Part shown: positions 43,165 to 55,012 of the stretch, piece after piece
How the letters are laid out: each line of letters begins with the position of its first letter
Numbering within the stretch: the stretch's first letter is position 1
Assembly: GCA_025084515.1 (NCBI GenBank)
Contig: JAJAGP010000350.1
Location: 248,001 to 312,000, forward strand
Origin: Ancistrus triradiatus
Taxonomy: Eukaryota > Chordata > Actinopteri > Siluriformes > Loricariidae
Direction: 5' to 3'
DNA: 64,000 bases
The notes under the pieces: model-generated
Databases searched by the model: none
The model's input: the letters and a program-made list of their open reading frames with translations, nothing else
What the model was told of the DNA's origin: nothing
Translations under genes and position numbers: made by a program

Positions 43165-43630
43165 CACTGCCTGGCCAAATGTCACCGCCTGGATTGAACT
43201 AAGCAAAAGGTTAAATAGTTAAAAAAGAGCCTCCCATCGGATAATTACTGCATGGGTGATTATGTTTCAGCTGGCAACCAGTTTTTAACCCTAACTGATG
43301 CACTGAGGAGCTTCTCATGTGGTAAACAATCTGTGTGAATCTGATTCAGAGGGTCAGGTTGTGAAAGAGTGCTTCAGGGAGCCATCATTATCACACATGG
43401 ATTGTCCACCACAGAGTCCAGAGCTGAACCCCATTGAGAAGCTTTGGGATGTGCTGGAGGAGACTTTGTGCAGTGGAACAAATCTCCCATCATCCATACA
43501 AGATCTTGGGGAAAAATGAATGCAGCTCTGGATAGAAATAAATGTTGTGACACTGCAGAAGCTTGTAGAGACGATGCCATAATCAAAGCTAAGGTGGTCT
43601 GACCAAATATTAGAGCGTGTGACCTTCAGT
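43165..43630 (+). mobile_element. Tc1 family D element, internally deleted
   Basis: Left end CACTGCCTGGCCAAATGTCA and the following GATTATGTTTCAGCTGGCAA are typical of another fish Tc1 family. The DNA ends with ATATTAGAGCGTGTGACC, lacking the last bases of the right end. Most of the coding region is deleted. Confidence 0.75.
43319..43600 (+). pseudogene. Tc1 family D transposase C-terminal relic
   Basis: SHMDCPPQSPELNPIEKLWD contains the DD34E Glu (PIEKLW), then VLEETLCSGTNLPSSIQDL. After a stop or frameshift, VTLQKLVETMP matches the family's C-terminal tail. The two catalytic Asp regions are deleted. Confidence 0.75.
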
Positions 43631-43686
43631 ACTCATTATGTCAGTAGGCGGTCCCCACAAAGACCCACAAAGTGAGACACTGTGTG

Positions 43687-43713
43687 TATGTGTGTGTGTG
43701 TGTGTGTGTGTGT
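43687..43713. repeat. (GT)n microsatellite
   Basis: About 12 units directly after the satellite fragment. Confidence 0.85.
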
Positions 43714-44120
43714 ACTGTGGACATTTGGTTTTAAATTCCGACACTGAGCACAGAAACATGTAAAGTTTGTTGCTTGAAGGTTATAGCTCGAGGCGGCAAC
43801 GCTAGCAATCATCTTAAAACGAAGCGCACTAAAGCTGAAAGCCAAGCGGAGAAATGGCGTAGGGTGTTAAATAAAATCCATCTCGCATTCAGAAAGGTTT
43901 GGCTCAGTGCTTTGCTAAAGCGATGAATCCAACAGATGGAAGGCCAGCCTGAATGTCAGTGCATCTTCTACTTGTAAGGGCATGACCCTGAATGAAAAGG
44001 AGCCCATCAGCGTCTGATATAAAGCGTGGAATCCTGAGCACTTCAGCCAAAGTCAGGTTTGTTCGTCTGTACAGAGAGCTCCGCTGCAGCACGGACCTAT
44101 TGACTGACTTTGACGCTGTT
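43714..44120. other. No recognised feature
   Basis: Mixed unique-looking DNA, nothing recognised. Confidence 0.3.
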
Positions 44121-44605
44121 TAACGACCATCCGACCAAAGGACTGTTCACTTTAGCACTTCAAAAATGACGGCACATTATAATAAGAAACACAAATCTGT
44201 CTTTTAACTCTGGATGCTGCGGCTGCAAGCGGCTGGCCACCTCAACAGCCAATCAACGCTGAGGATCCACGAGCAGAGGCGGGAGTAAGGCTTTAAGAGC
44301 TGCAGTACCTCATTCAGACTATTCTAGCTCAGTTGATGTGTTTAGAGACTTTTTGGTGCAAGTTACTCATATTTATGTGGATGACTTTACTTATTTGTAC
44401 CGAGCTGTAAATGGTGTTTGTAAGTGTCCTATTGTAAGTAGTACCCCTTTGTTTATTTTCTCTCTAACCTCTAACTATATAAACTGGTCCACATTCACTC
44501 GGTGAGTCTCTGGTTCATCTGGCTGATCTTCTGTGTTGTTCCTGATGCTTTTTTGGCTTCCGTCAAGCTAAAGTATCAGGTCCATCATACCATCGTCTTA
44601 AGTGT
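44121..44605 (-). repeat. Dispersed repeat E, longer copy
   Basis: The complement of 27628-27900 spans about 44290-44600. The extra left part (from 44121) includes CAACAGCCAATCAACGCTGA, and the centre has CTATATAAACTGGTCCACAT about 20 bp downstream of a T-rich run. A CCAAT box and TATAAA-like string in one unit are compatible with an LTR, but I see no TG...CA ends or paired LTR. Confidence 0.5.
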
Positions 44606-45404
44606 TACGGCTTTAACCTACACAGGGTCGGAACAGTACATTACTGCATTAGGGATGCTGTGTAGATGGTAGCGTTCCATCTCTGACAAATTCTTGTGAA
44701 AATGGCCTTTATATTTCCATTACAGTGCCATAAAAAGGTCAGCGTCCATTCGGGTTAATGGAATTCTTTTCTATTCATTTACAATTTTATTTAAAGTATC
44801 TATTCACTTCAAAAGTGACCTTACAACAATCAGCCGAACCATGAAAACCAGGCACAGAATGAATAACGGATAACTGATTATCTGGTTAAGCTCTGGGACA
44901 CATCAGACGGCCAGTGAACAGTCTATGTTCAGGAGGAAAAACCTGAGCCACTTTAAAACGAGACAAGACGCCTGGCAGTCAGCAGTCGGGTACAGAAAGG
45001 GCTACAGTCTGTTTGCAGAAATCCAGATAAAGGCTGAGGGTTCACAAACTTTTTGTCACTGCGTACTGTGTACTGTAAAGCATGCTCAATGATTATGGTG
45101 ACGTATCAGTATGTGATCACACACAAGAATCCCATCAGAGCATCAAAACGAGCAGTCGTGGTTCAGACGAGGATATGATAAAGCAGGATCACATGACTCA
45201 GTAACCCCTGATGCTCCGGACCGAGCGCTCAGCTGCAGCAGGAGATTTCCACAACACGCCAGCAGGTGGCTGTAGATCAAAATAAAAGCCCGAAAGCTTT
45301 CACCACAAACGACGCCGAAATAAGATCAACAATTACAAACGCAGCTGCACAAAAAGCCCCACGATCAACAGGAAGATCCAGTAACACCGCGTCAGGTGAG
45401 ACAG
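44606..45404. other. Possible MITE and unassigned DNA
   Basis: ACAGTGCCATAAAAAGGTCA (near 44723) and CACAAACTTTTTGTCACTGC (near 45044) could be inverted ends of a ~340 bp Tc1-type MITE. This is weak. The rest is unassigned. Confidence 0.3.
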
Positions 45405-45435
45405 AAGGGATGAACAGAGAGAGAGACACATACAG

Positions 45436-45470
<35 letters not shown>

Positions 45471-45789
45471 AAGAAACACACAGACAGCTCTAAGAGAGAG
45501 ACAGAGAAAGTCAGACAGAAAGACGGAAAGAGAGAGAGACAACCGGAGACAGACAAAGACAGAAAGAAAGTGGGTTAAAGTGAGAGAAAAGAGTATGAGA
45601 GATACAGAGACAGACAGAGAGAGCTGCTTAAAGAGAGACAGGCTTCCATGAATAGACAGAGACAGAGTGAGACAGAGAGAAAAAAAGATACACAGACAGA
45701 CCAAGAGGAACAAAGAAAGAAAAAATCTGTTTAGAGAGAGACAGAAAGACAAGCAGAGAGAAAAAAACGAGACACAGAGAGAGACAGAG
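45405..45789. repeat. GA/ACAGA-rich low-complexity DNA
   Basis: (GA)n at 45437-45466 followed by GAGAGACAGA-type units to 45789. The long minus-strand frame rich in Leu, Ser and Phe comes from this composition. Confidence 0.85.
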
Positions 45790-46405
45790 TAGGGCTGCAC
45801 AATACTGGGAAAAAAATGACATTGCAATTTTCTCCCGATTTCACCAGAAGGCGATAACCAACATGTCATGTACCTGAAATACTGGGCTCCACTGTGGACC
45901 AAGAAGCTAAGGACTAGAAAAGATACAGGAGATTACAGGAAGCTTCGTCTCTGTACTCATAGTTCAAATGGAGCAATAAACTACGAAAGCTTAATGTATC
46001 ACATTAGAGAATTATCACGAATGGGTCATTTAACAATTTATTTCACAAGGAAAACCTCTTTAAAGTAGCAAACATTATTAAAACAAAACCGAACAAATAA
46101 ATGAGCAGCTATAGACCTGAGAAAGCACACAAACACTTTTATATTTTATTTGACTTTTTTCTTGTCTTTCGCTTCTCACTTTATTTTACTCCATTCCATT
46201 TTTTTTCTAAGTACCATATAAGCCCTTTAAAATACCATCTTATTCCAATCTTCTCATTGTTATATCCTTTATTAACATTACTATTGTATTTAAATTTGAA
46301 CTCTTTTGGACTGCATGTATGTTTTGATTTTTTGTAGCCAAGTTTTGGCAGTACAAGTGTTCATATGTGTCATGCCAATAAAGCAACTTTTGAATCTTGA
46401 ACGTT
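45790..46405. mobile_element. hAT-like end and 3'-tail-like repeat
   Basis: TAGGGCTGCACAATACTGGG at 45790 resembles a hAT end of the TAGGGCTGCACAAT type. At the far side, GTGTCATGCCAATAAAGCAA then CTTTTGAATCTTGAA resembles a fish retroelement or transcript-like 3' end. The two parts may be unrelated. Confidence 0.4.
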
Positions 46406-47048
46406 GAGAGAAGTGTGGGTTATAGAGAGAGAGAGAGAGAGAGAGAGAGATAAGTCCTATTCGGATTGGATTAGTTTATCAGGGTTATGTCTGTATTTGG
46501 TGTTATTCGTCTCCTCGCAGATAACACTCTTATATCTGGACCACAAAACCCTAGGGGACGGCTGAGTTTTTATACTCTGTGTTCCCTGAAGTTTGTCACA
46601 CATGTAACTGATTGAAAGAACTTTCATTATTTATTAGATGTGGAACGATGCATTGTGACACCGGAGCAAAAACGCACAAGCACGCACAGAAACGCACAGC
46701 TGAAGGAGGTCATGAAGACGCAAACCGTGACAGCACAGGACCAGAACAAGCTTAAACCACTGGAGTAAAGACAGTAAAGCAAATGTTTATCAAAGCACGT
46801 CGCAGATAAAAACAGGAGTCGCTGCACGTTTATAGAACACCAAACGGATGTTACGCAACGGTCTAAACAAATAGAACCCGGTAGGAAGGGTTCACAAACT
46901 TTTTCTACAACTGTAAAAGGTAAAACAAACATCTGCATTAGAGAACCAGAGAGAGAACCGGAGAGAGAAAGACCTCATCTCCCATTTGAGAAACTGGTGG
47001 GTTAAGAGTCAAGGTCAAGATACTTCATTTATGTAACATAAACCTCTT
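46406..47048. other. GA run and unassigned DNA
   Basis: (GA)n at 46423-46450. AGGGTTCACAAACTTTTTCT near 46888 looks like a lone Tc1-type end. No gene was recognised. Confidence 0.4.
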
Positions 47049-47696
47049 TGTGTGTGTGTGTGTGTGTGTGTGTGTAACATGTCTACTGTACTGTACAAGT
47101 GTGTGTGTACATAGTTGACCTGCCTCTGAGGTGCATGCAGTGTAATCCTCTTACTGTCTGCTGGGTGCAACCTCAGTACTGCTATTATATAACTACTGAT
47201 CCACACACACACACACACTCACGCACGCACGCACGCACACGAACACGCACGCGCACACACACACACACACACACGCACGCACGCACGCACGCGAACACAG
47301 AGACACACATGAAGAGAAAGAGACAGAGACACACAAAGACAGACACAGAGAGAGACACACACAGATACACACACCGGAAAGATACAGCAAGGAGGAGAAA
47401 CGCACACAAACATACAAAGACAGACAGACACAAAGACAGAGACACACTAAATCACACACATGGAAACAGACAGAGAGAAAGAGAGACAGACACACATAGA
47501 CATATATAGAGACACACACATACAGAGACACAGAAAAACACACACACACACATAGATAGAGAAAGACAGAAAAAAACACACACCCCTATATACAGAGACA
47601 CACCCCAGAGAGATACAGCAACAAAGAGAGACACACAAACATACACAAAGGCTGAAAGACAGAAGCACACAGTCACACACAAAGAGAAAGAGCAAG

Positions 47697-47731
<35 letters not shown>

Positions 47732-47917
47732 CACACAGTCATACACACAGTGACAGACAGATAGAGAAACAAAAAAAGACAGAAACAAACAAACACACAC
47801 ACTTATATACAGAGATACACACCAGAGATACAGCAAGAGACGCACACAAACACAGTCACACACATACAGACAGAGACATACATATAAAGACAGAGACACA
47901 TACGCATACACACACGT

Positions 47918-47955
<38 letters not shown>
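47049..47955. repeat. GT/CA and ACACAGAGAC low-complexity block
   Basis: (GT)n at 47049-47075 and CA/CGCA arrays at 47205-47300. A 400 bp ACAC/AGAGAC mixture follows, with further CA arrays at 47697-47723 and 47920-47955. Cys/Val-rich minus-strand frames are artefacts. Confidence 0.9.
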
Positions 47956-47958
<3 letters not shown>

Positions 47959-49470
47959 GGTTTTCCATCTACCAAGTCTTTGCAAATTATGAATATGCAC
48001 AAAGAAAAACCTGAAAAAGTCCAAAATTCTAAAAAAACAAAACAAAAACAAAAACAAACAAATATCAGAAAAGTGTTTTACGCTAATGCGAGGTGGAAAA
48101 GCTCTAATACCGTTGAAGCTGAAATGAGATAAAAGGTGATGGAAAAGGGTTTTCCGATTAACCGACAACGTACAGAGCTGTGATTGGTGGATTAAGTCAC
48201 ATGATTCCGTTCCTCCTGATCAGAAGGAAAAACAAAAGTCTTAGTCTTAATAAAAAGGGTAACAGCATTTCTTCTCATCCGCTGTATGATCCTCTTAATG
48301 AGGCCCACAGCACACCCCTTCAAAACACAACTTCACTACAACACCCTATCACAACCTCGCAAAATAAATACGACATCATACATACAATATAAAGCCTATT
48401 GGACAAAAGTCTGAGGCCCTGCGACAGGCCTCATCGGACACAAGCTGGGCATTACTGAGCAGGAGGCGGAGTCACAGCGGTCCCGTTCCCATAAGCATGC
48501 TGTGGGGTTAAAGGAAGACTCTAGCAGCGTTACCTCAGTATAAACACAAGTCATAAGAGGCCGGGACTTGATCTTAATTCTGTCTTTAGCAGGTGATACA
48601 GTCCAGAAATGACAATAGTAAACATCTGACCACAAATCTGAATGCACCTCAATCCAGGGCGCTGCTCGGATTTCATATTCCAATAACGAGAGCCTCTTTC
48701 CATTACATCCTATGGGAAAAACCTTACCAGGTTCCTCACTCACTCAGCGAAAAGCACAGCTGGCAGTACGAGATGCAGGGTGGGCACCAGCTCCGGACAG
48801 GATGCCAGTCCTTCATATGGCCTAACGCATGCATCAGGAATCCTGCAAGCTCCAGAAATCTAGTGGATCGGGGGACTTTCTGATTGGCCCTCCTTGAGTG
48901 ATCGACTCTGCTTCACCTCTACAGACTGCGTTTGTTACGGGGGGTTATTGGTTCAGATGGTGAGTCAGGGATTAAAATACCCCATACATTATAGAGGGCA
49001 TGTGGGCAGTAGGGTTCGGCTGCACCTATTTTCATGCCTTTATTGAATTCGTTCTTCGCAGTATGTGAACCGCTGACCCTAATGACCTTTCCATTCATCA
49101 GGGGATCGAGCTAAAGAGATGAATATGAGGAGAGTGGGTTGTAGAGGTTCCCTGATCTATAAAAGGTCTGCGTCTGGTCTTCCCTTCCCAAGAAAGATCT
49201 AACATGAGGAGCTTCAGAACTGTAGAGCTGCATGAAGATCTGGTGGTTATCAATCCATAATAAGACAAACTCTGTACAGTCCTGCAAAGATCACACCACG
49301 AGCGTGCTGTGCAGGTCCAGGCATCACAGTGCAACCCAGACCAGGAAAGGTGGGTTAAAATGGGGGAGATATAAAACAAATGAATAAATAGATACAGGAG
49401 CTCATCTTCATTCACATGCGACGATGAATTGCCGATTATTCCATCGAACGCAGGGAGATCTCTCTCACAC

Positions 49471-49472
<2 letters not shown>
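47956..49472. other. No gene; possible old transposon pieces
   Basis: GAGTGGGTTGTAGAGGTTCC (near 49132) and the text to about 49330 resemble DNA near 24.89 kb and may be a Tc1-like remnant. Otherwise unassigned; frames up to 115 codons lack motifs. Confidence 0.3.

Positions 49473-49542
<70 letters not shown>
49473..49542. repeat. (CA)n microsatellite, ~35 units
   Basis: The longest uninterrupted CA array in the window. Confidence 0.95.
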
Positions 49543-49545
<3 letters not shown>

Positions 49546-49951
49546 CGTGGACGCATGGTTGGGAGACGAGCAGCTTCCTGTTTGGAGATTATTTCAAGTA
49601 TTTTTAGCCGCTGTTACCCAATCTCTGCTTCCCTTCTCTACCCTCCCGGCCAAACACAGACGTCTCCACCAGCACGTCTGATCAGAACAGACGACGGACA
49701 GTGAGAGAGAGAGACAGAGAGAGAGAGATTACCCATGTATGATGTGCGTTACAGTACAGCCGGTACACCCAGCATAATGAGTGTTTATGTACGAGTGTAT
49801 ATCTAATATTTATGGACGCACAGCATGTTCAGGGACGTCATGTAATTCCTCACAAACAGAGTCTGAAGGACAAGGTACGTCTACAGCCATCGTATCTAAT
49901 CTCTTTGGTTTTCTAAAGGAGAGCATGTAATTCTCCAGAAAGCAACACCAT

Positions 49952-49984
<33 letters not shown>

Positions 49985-50509
49985 GTTGTCATGGCGACTG
50001 TGATGCAGACTGCTAGGAACGGCCCGGCTGTCGTCTTGGATCTGTCAGCTTGAGAGAGCGAGCATGAGCGAGAGAGCATTAGGTACAGAAAGCAGGGCTT
50101 ACAAACGCCAGAGAGCAAAAATGATTGAGAGAGCATCAAACAGAACGGAGAGAGGACGACGGAGAAAAACAAAGATCGTAAGTGAAACAGTGCAGCGGAG
50201 GGACAAAAACAGGATGCATGGCTTTCCCTCAGTGCTAAAAAGGTCACGCTGGGTGCCACCAGCGCCCTCACGCAGCTCCAAACACGCCCCAGGTACAACG
50301 CAGCCAAAATGGCAAAGCTTTTAAACGTGGAAGGATGTCACAGAATCCGAAGCTTTTGGTTTTAAAATCATCTCTCATCTCCGGCTGTCCAATTCCTGTG
50401 GTATCAGGTTACATCACCCTGCACTGCTAAACTCGTTTAAAATAAACGGCGTCATTGATTGCATGTCTGCGTAAGTTCTCCGTCATTTAGGTCATGGTAC
50501 ATTTGAGTT
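49543..50509. other. No gene; second CA array
   Basis: (CA)n at 49951-49981. GGTTGTCATGGCGACTG (near 49983) is a weak X-box-like string. Frames here are unsupported. Confidence 0.4.
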
Positions 50510-50541
50510 TGAGTTGCAGGCGACTCTTCTTGGTTCTTGAT

Positions 50542-50575
50542 GACGTTTCAGCTCTCATCCGAAAGGCTTCTTCAG
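50542..50575 (-). ncRNA. Hammerhead-ribozyme-like core, minus strand
   Basis: Read on the minus strand: CTGAAGA, then a hairpin-forming stretch (AGCCTTTC ... GAGAGCT), then GAAACGTC. Core positions C3 U4 G5 A6 N7 G8 A9 and G12 A13 A14 are all present in order. A helix I and helix III able to support activity are not obvious, so activity is doubtful. Confidence 0.35.
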
Positions 50576-50925
50576 TTCTGGAAGCTGATGGGGAGTCGTT
50601 AGAGTAGCTTGGGTTAAACCTCCTGGGAAGGGATCTCAAGACCACTTTGTAGGTCTCGGATATCTTACGTCCTAGAAGGACAACCATCGTTGAACAGGAG
50701 GTTTTTAACGGCCCCAGTTATCAGCCACCTACAAAGCAGCCTTGAGATCCCTTCCCAGGAGGTTTAACCCACATTCGCACCTCGACCCATGTGACTAACG
50801 ACTCACATGATGTCCTAAGGTGATCTTAAGGACTCATGTTGACAGGGTGGGTCAAGGACTCTCAGGACTCCAAGGTGACAATGCATTAGGGTTAAATACT
50901 TGGAACTCCCCATCAGCTTCTAGAA

Positions 50926-50959
50926 CTGAAGAAGCCTTTTGGATGAGAGGTGAAATGTC
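50926..50959 (+). ncRNA. Hammerhead-ribozyme-like core, plus strand
   Basis: CTGAAGA, then AGCCTTTTGGATGAGAGGT, then GAAATGTC: the counterpart of the minus-strand motif in the opposite arm. An upstream ATC (near 50911) could act as the NUH cleavage triplet with a very short helix I. Stem II here has G-T pairs and is weaker than in the other arm. Confidence 0.35.
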
Positions 50960-50995
50960 TTCAAGAACAAAAGTCGTCCAGTTGCCTTCAACTCA

Positions 50996-51274
50996 ACACT
51001 CAAGGCTTCCATTAATCATCTGTTACATCAAAATAAGCTCAAAACCTCCAGCTTTTCAAACCCTGATTATCCTGGTCGAAGTTGCATAGAGGTTTGGAGA
51101 CTCCCGGAATTCAGTGGGTTCTGGTGGAAGTGCTGGCGCCGAGATATGATCCATTGTTTCGATACAGTCAGTCATGCCTGTGTGGCATCTGATCTGGCCA
51201 GAACTGGGACTCATGTGCAGTGATGGGCATAGTCTGCCACTGTGCCACGTGATCAGCTTTTCTTCAGTTAGTAA
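50996..51274. other. No recognised feature
   Basis: Mixed DNA, nothing recognised. Confidence 0.3.
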
Positions 51275-51350
51275 ATGAACAGAGATGCTCGGGTGGCACA
51301 GCAGTAGAAGGGTGTACTCACACTAGGCGATCTAGGTGGAGTCCGAGCTC
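51275..51350 (+). repeat. SINE-head-like fragment
   Basis: GATGCTCGGGTGGCACAGCA then GTAGAAG resembles a tRNA-derived SINE A-box region. The B-box part is degenerate. Confidence 0.35.
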
Positions 51351-51659
51351 ACAAAACACTGACCAGGTAGAGTGGGTAAATAAGATTCATTAATAAATAA
51401 GTAATTTGGGTGCAAAATACAAGCAAAAACTTTTCTTTGAGCAAGTGTCCTCAAATTCCTCCTTCAGTTCTTCCCTCCTCTCAGGTTTCTATAAGAAGTC
51501 GCAATAAAGATCTGGAAACTCTTTAACAGAGAGGCCAGGCATGAGATTTGAGGTTCTCCCATTGGACTGCTGATCACAGTACTGTAGTACATGAAGCTTC
51601 TCGTGTTGCTGATCAATTCACTTAGTCTGAAATGAGAAGGCAGAACCTACTCTGAGCCC

Positions 51660-51815
51660 AGAGCTGAGCTCCCACTATGGATAAACCATGACCGAATGGG
51701 AGGTGACACATTGGAGGAAACCTACGAAAAGTTACAGGGTGGAGTCTGAGCCAGGAATCGAACCAGGGATCCCCGGAGCTGTGAGGTGACAGCACTAACC
51801 ACTGCACCATCTGGT
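51660..51815 (-). repeat. tRNA-derived SINE
   Basis: Minus strand: GGTGCAGTGGTTAGTGCTGT (A-box region), then GGTTCGATTCC (B-box), then a body with TAGGTTTCCTCCAATGTG. This order is usual for fish SINEs with L2-like bodies. Confidence 0.65.
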
Positions 51816-53620
51816 GCCCTTTACCAGCTTTACAAACAAAAGTCTAGACCTCAAATTCAGCCAGAGTTTAAGGAGGGAAAAACTTGCTCAAGGAGGAAAT
51901 CTAGAGGGTCCAGACTCAAACGAGGAGCCCATCCTGCTCTGGATGAGAGCAGCCAAGCTCTTAAAAGCCCCAATAATGCTGAAGCAAGAATAAAAGTGGC
52001 TTAGTTTGTAGTCAGTGCAGCAGATCTGAGTATCTGATGATGATTTAGAGCAGCAGGTAGTGCAGGTGGCTGCAGGTGAAGCACGGCCCTTTGGTACTAA
52101 TGCGAGTATTGAACATGAGCAACAGCATGGCAATGTGTCTCGCCCATTCTCTCTCTCTCTACCGGGGAGCACCTCAGCTAAAATATGGATGAGTGTGAAT
52201 AGTGCTCAGTTTCACTTTTCACATCTCTGTATCACACAGAAAGCCAACACACACACTGCAGATACACAATCCTATTCAGTACTAGAACACAATCCGACAC
52301 GATACACCAGCACAGAACGGCTCAGTCCATCTGTATGGGAACGGGAATCATTTAGTAAATACACAACACATAAATAATCACATGCTTCTACAATAACCTC
52401 CTGTGTAAGCAAAAGGCAGACGAGCAGTTAACCACAAGGGAGCGCTGCTGAGTTGGACCTTAATTAGAGGTTTGGCGTATTTAGTCCACCCTTCTTCTTT
52501 TTAGGACTCGAAGAACAGTCCAAAACCTACAAAATTCGACTGAGCAATTCTGCCACAAAGAACGAGCAAATATTTGCTTTAATACTTCATAGAGACCGAG
52601 GGACTATGACATATTAAATCAGGGCGCGATCACCTTTTCAACCCTGTCACGCTAGTTTTTCCTTGTTTTATTACTTGTGCAGAACTGCTGCCTGTTTAAT
52701 TTGTTACCTGAATAGAGGTAGGCACGTTTTAAAGTCCGCTTCATTCTGCAATACAGGACGCCGATCGAACATTACCACAGTCACATCTTTGCATCTTTTA
52801 TAAAGCTTGAAATAATTTCCTAAAACAGAAGGAAGGCGAGTGGAACTAGTGTGGTTTTCTACTTGCGATTCTCTTTTCTGTCAGCAGGTGTCGCACGGGT
52901 TTTCACGTACAGTACTAGATACGAACAAGTTCCGTTACAAGAGTGGGCATCCAGCTTATGAGCCTCCAACATACTCAATATTTAATACTCAATATTAGAT
53001 ATGAACCGACTGTTTTCAGTGTGATTTCAGTTGTGCCTCAATGCTACTACATAGTGTGCTAAATAGTCTCTTCCGATATAGTGCAGTACTAGTGAGGGAG
53101 CAAGGATATGGCACTATATTGGGTACAGTCAGGTCTTCAGGCTTCTAGTTCTTCACAGTGAGTGAGTGCTGTTTGCAGGATGCATGAAGAAAGTAAGGAA
53201 ACTCGGAAAATGCTCAGAACAATAATAAGAACAACTTGAAATTCTTGAAATGTCACCGAAATTTTAAATTTTGCACTTATTTAAATACTTTTCTAACATC
53301 TTGTTACTAATAAACATCTCAAAGTTTGTTACTTGAAGGTCTGCATTTAGATTTTCTGGCATTCAGATGTGAATAATATATATAACACATTTTTATTTCC
53401 TATTATAACTATTACCATCTCGGTTGTTAAAGCGAACAAACGCACACTTGTATTGTACAGAAATGTGTGTAAAGAAAAAGAGACCAGAGATACTCCCTGA
53501 TTAACAATGAAGACACGTAAATTTATCATAAATCAAGGAGTTTAAAAGATACTCTATATATCACAGGGCAAGCCTATTTCCTCACTACATTTCCCAGCAC
53601 CCATCACTCCCGCCAAGTGA
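51816..53620. other. No recognised gene or repeat
   Basis: Mixed DNA with moderate A/T. No family, RNA or coding signal was recognised, and reading frames are under 110 codons without motifs. Confidence 0.35.
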
Positions 53621-54744
53621 CTCATGTCACGCACTGCTGACTTCCTCATCAATACTGCATGTCGCTTGCCCGGGAAAATTAGAAATTCAAAATTCAGAGT
53701 GCGGTTTCTGCTATTATATATTTATGTTTATTATCGGATTCCCATCGCAAAGTCGAAATATCGTAAGTCGGGGCCAAACAGAGTGCCTGTATTTCAAAGA
53801 AGTGCGATGGTTTTTCTACAGGCTCTGTACATTACACCGGCACAATTAAAAGTAGGCGGGGCTTTTAACACACAGGAACGAGGTAGGAGGTACACGGACT
53901 CTTAAAAACTCTAGAACAGCGTTAGAGGTTAAAATAGGAACACAAGATTTATAGATGTTTTAGAATTCACAATCAAAAGCTTGTCTACTCGTCGTCCTTG
54001 TGGTTTTTGAGCTCATTAAACAAACATCTCAGAGTTATACTAAACCAAGACTCAAAACCCAATAAACCCATTAAACCCACCAGGTGCCGTGTGTGTTCCG
54101 CCAAACCCAAAGCAAATGAGATTTTTTTGGCCTAACTTGAGTAAAAATAAAAATTCAAACAGACCCGAACGCTGACTAAATGTTACGTTGTGGTGACAGG
54201 CGGCCAGTTTAATTTTCAGCGAGCCATAAAGAACACCGATACTCGAGTATTTATTCAGAGGGTCAGACTCCAGTCCTGCAGAACAACAACTCTGTAGAGT
54301 TTAGGATTCAAACTCGTACAGTATAACACTAAGTTCACAACAAAACAAAACAAGAGGCAATAAGGAGAAAGTAGAAACCCTACTGAGTTGATCTGGCTCG
54401 GCTTTGCATGCAGCTTCAATAGCTCTTTTATTTCCAGCTACACAAATGACACCTTTGTGTGCAACTATAGCCAGCTACCTACATAACTATATGCACTATA
54501 ATCACAGCTGTATAGTTATCCATTTTATTTGATTTATTGTCAAGATAGCTAGCTGGCAAACATTTACAGTTAAACATATATAATTCCGACTACGATAAAA
54601 GTCATTAGAATTACATTATAGAGTAACAGCGTTCCCTTTCAGTGTAAAACTGAAAAACACCTCAATTTTACACCATTATTAGCCAGCTCTTCCGTTTAGC
54701 TAACAAGTGTAACAGCGATTTGTTCTGTCGCTAGCTCAGCTTGT
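53621..54744. other. No recognised gene
   Basis: Contains TAGCTAGC-type strings and A/T-rich DNA. ATCGTAAGTCGGGG (near 53760) is reminiscent of a pogo-type end, but this is weak. Confidence 0.3.
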
Positions 54745-54830
54745 ATGAGCCAAAACTCGATTCATGATTCAGTACAGTGATTCAGTGATTCAGATTCAAA
54801 ATAGCTGTTTCTCAGTGAAGATCTTCCTTT
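54745..54830 (-). repeat. pogo-like element fragment
   Basis: TTCATGATTCAGTACAGTGA and CAGATTCAAAATAGC are the complement of the ACTGAATCGTGAATC region at 13.46 and 29.9 kb. Confidence 0.45.
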
Positions 54831-55012
54831 TAGCAAAGCTAAAATAACGGACTTGTACGGATTTCATACATTATAAAGGGACGTTTCCACATCTATTAAC
54901 CCAGGACAACAATCCAAATCCATGCTTGACAAATGTGAGTCTTTACACTTACTTATGCCACCACATTAACCTCCTCTATATCAAGATTACAGAGAACTGG
55001 AGTCAACTTTTT

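Larger units (their letters stand above)
43025..43690. repeat. GTCCCCACAA-satellite unit split by a transposon
   Basis: The left part (43025-43164) has AACCAAATGTCCCCCACAAG and AACTGCAACTTTCTTTTGAA. The right part (43640-43690) has GGTCCCCACAAAGACCCACA. Both belong to the 33.5-35.9 kb family. The Tc1 family D element lies between. Confidence 0.65.
50510..50995. mobile_element. Palindromic element, possibly Penelope-like remnant
   Basis: Outer arms 50510-50596 and 50905-50995 are imperfect inverted repeats (about 87-91 bp). Inner arms 50611-50654 and 50727-50770 are also inverted (CCTCCTGGGAAGGGATCTCA against its complement). Each outer arm contains a hammerhead-like core. Hammerhead motifs are known in the terminal repeats of Penelope-like retroelements, which suggests that class. 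No reverse transcriptase or GIY-YIG code is visible here. Confidence 0.45.

Noticed and set aside
44723..45066. Tc1-type MITE
   Set aside because: Only short, imperfect end similarity. Mentioned within the region entry but not called as an element.
45333..45902. 189-codon minus-strand frame rich in Leu, Ser and Phe, resembling a membrane protein
   Set aside because: The composition is dictated by GAGACAGA-type low-complexity DNA; no membrane-protein family motif is present.
47447..47968. 173-codon Cys/Val-rich minus-strand frame
   Set aside because: Translation of ACAC/AGAC microsatellite DNA.
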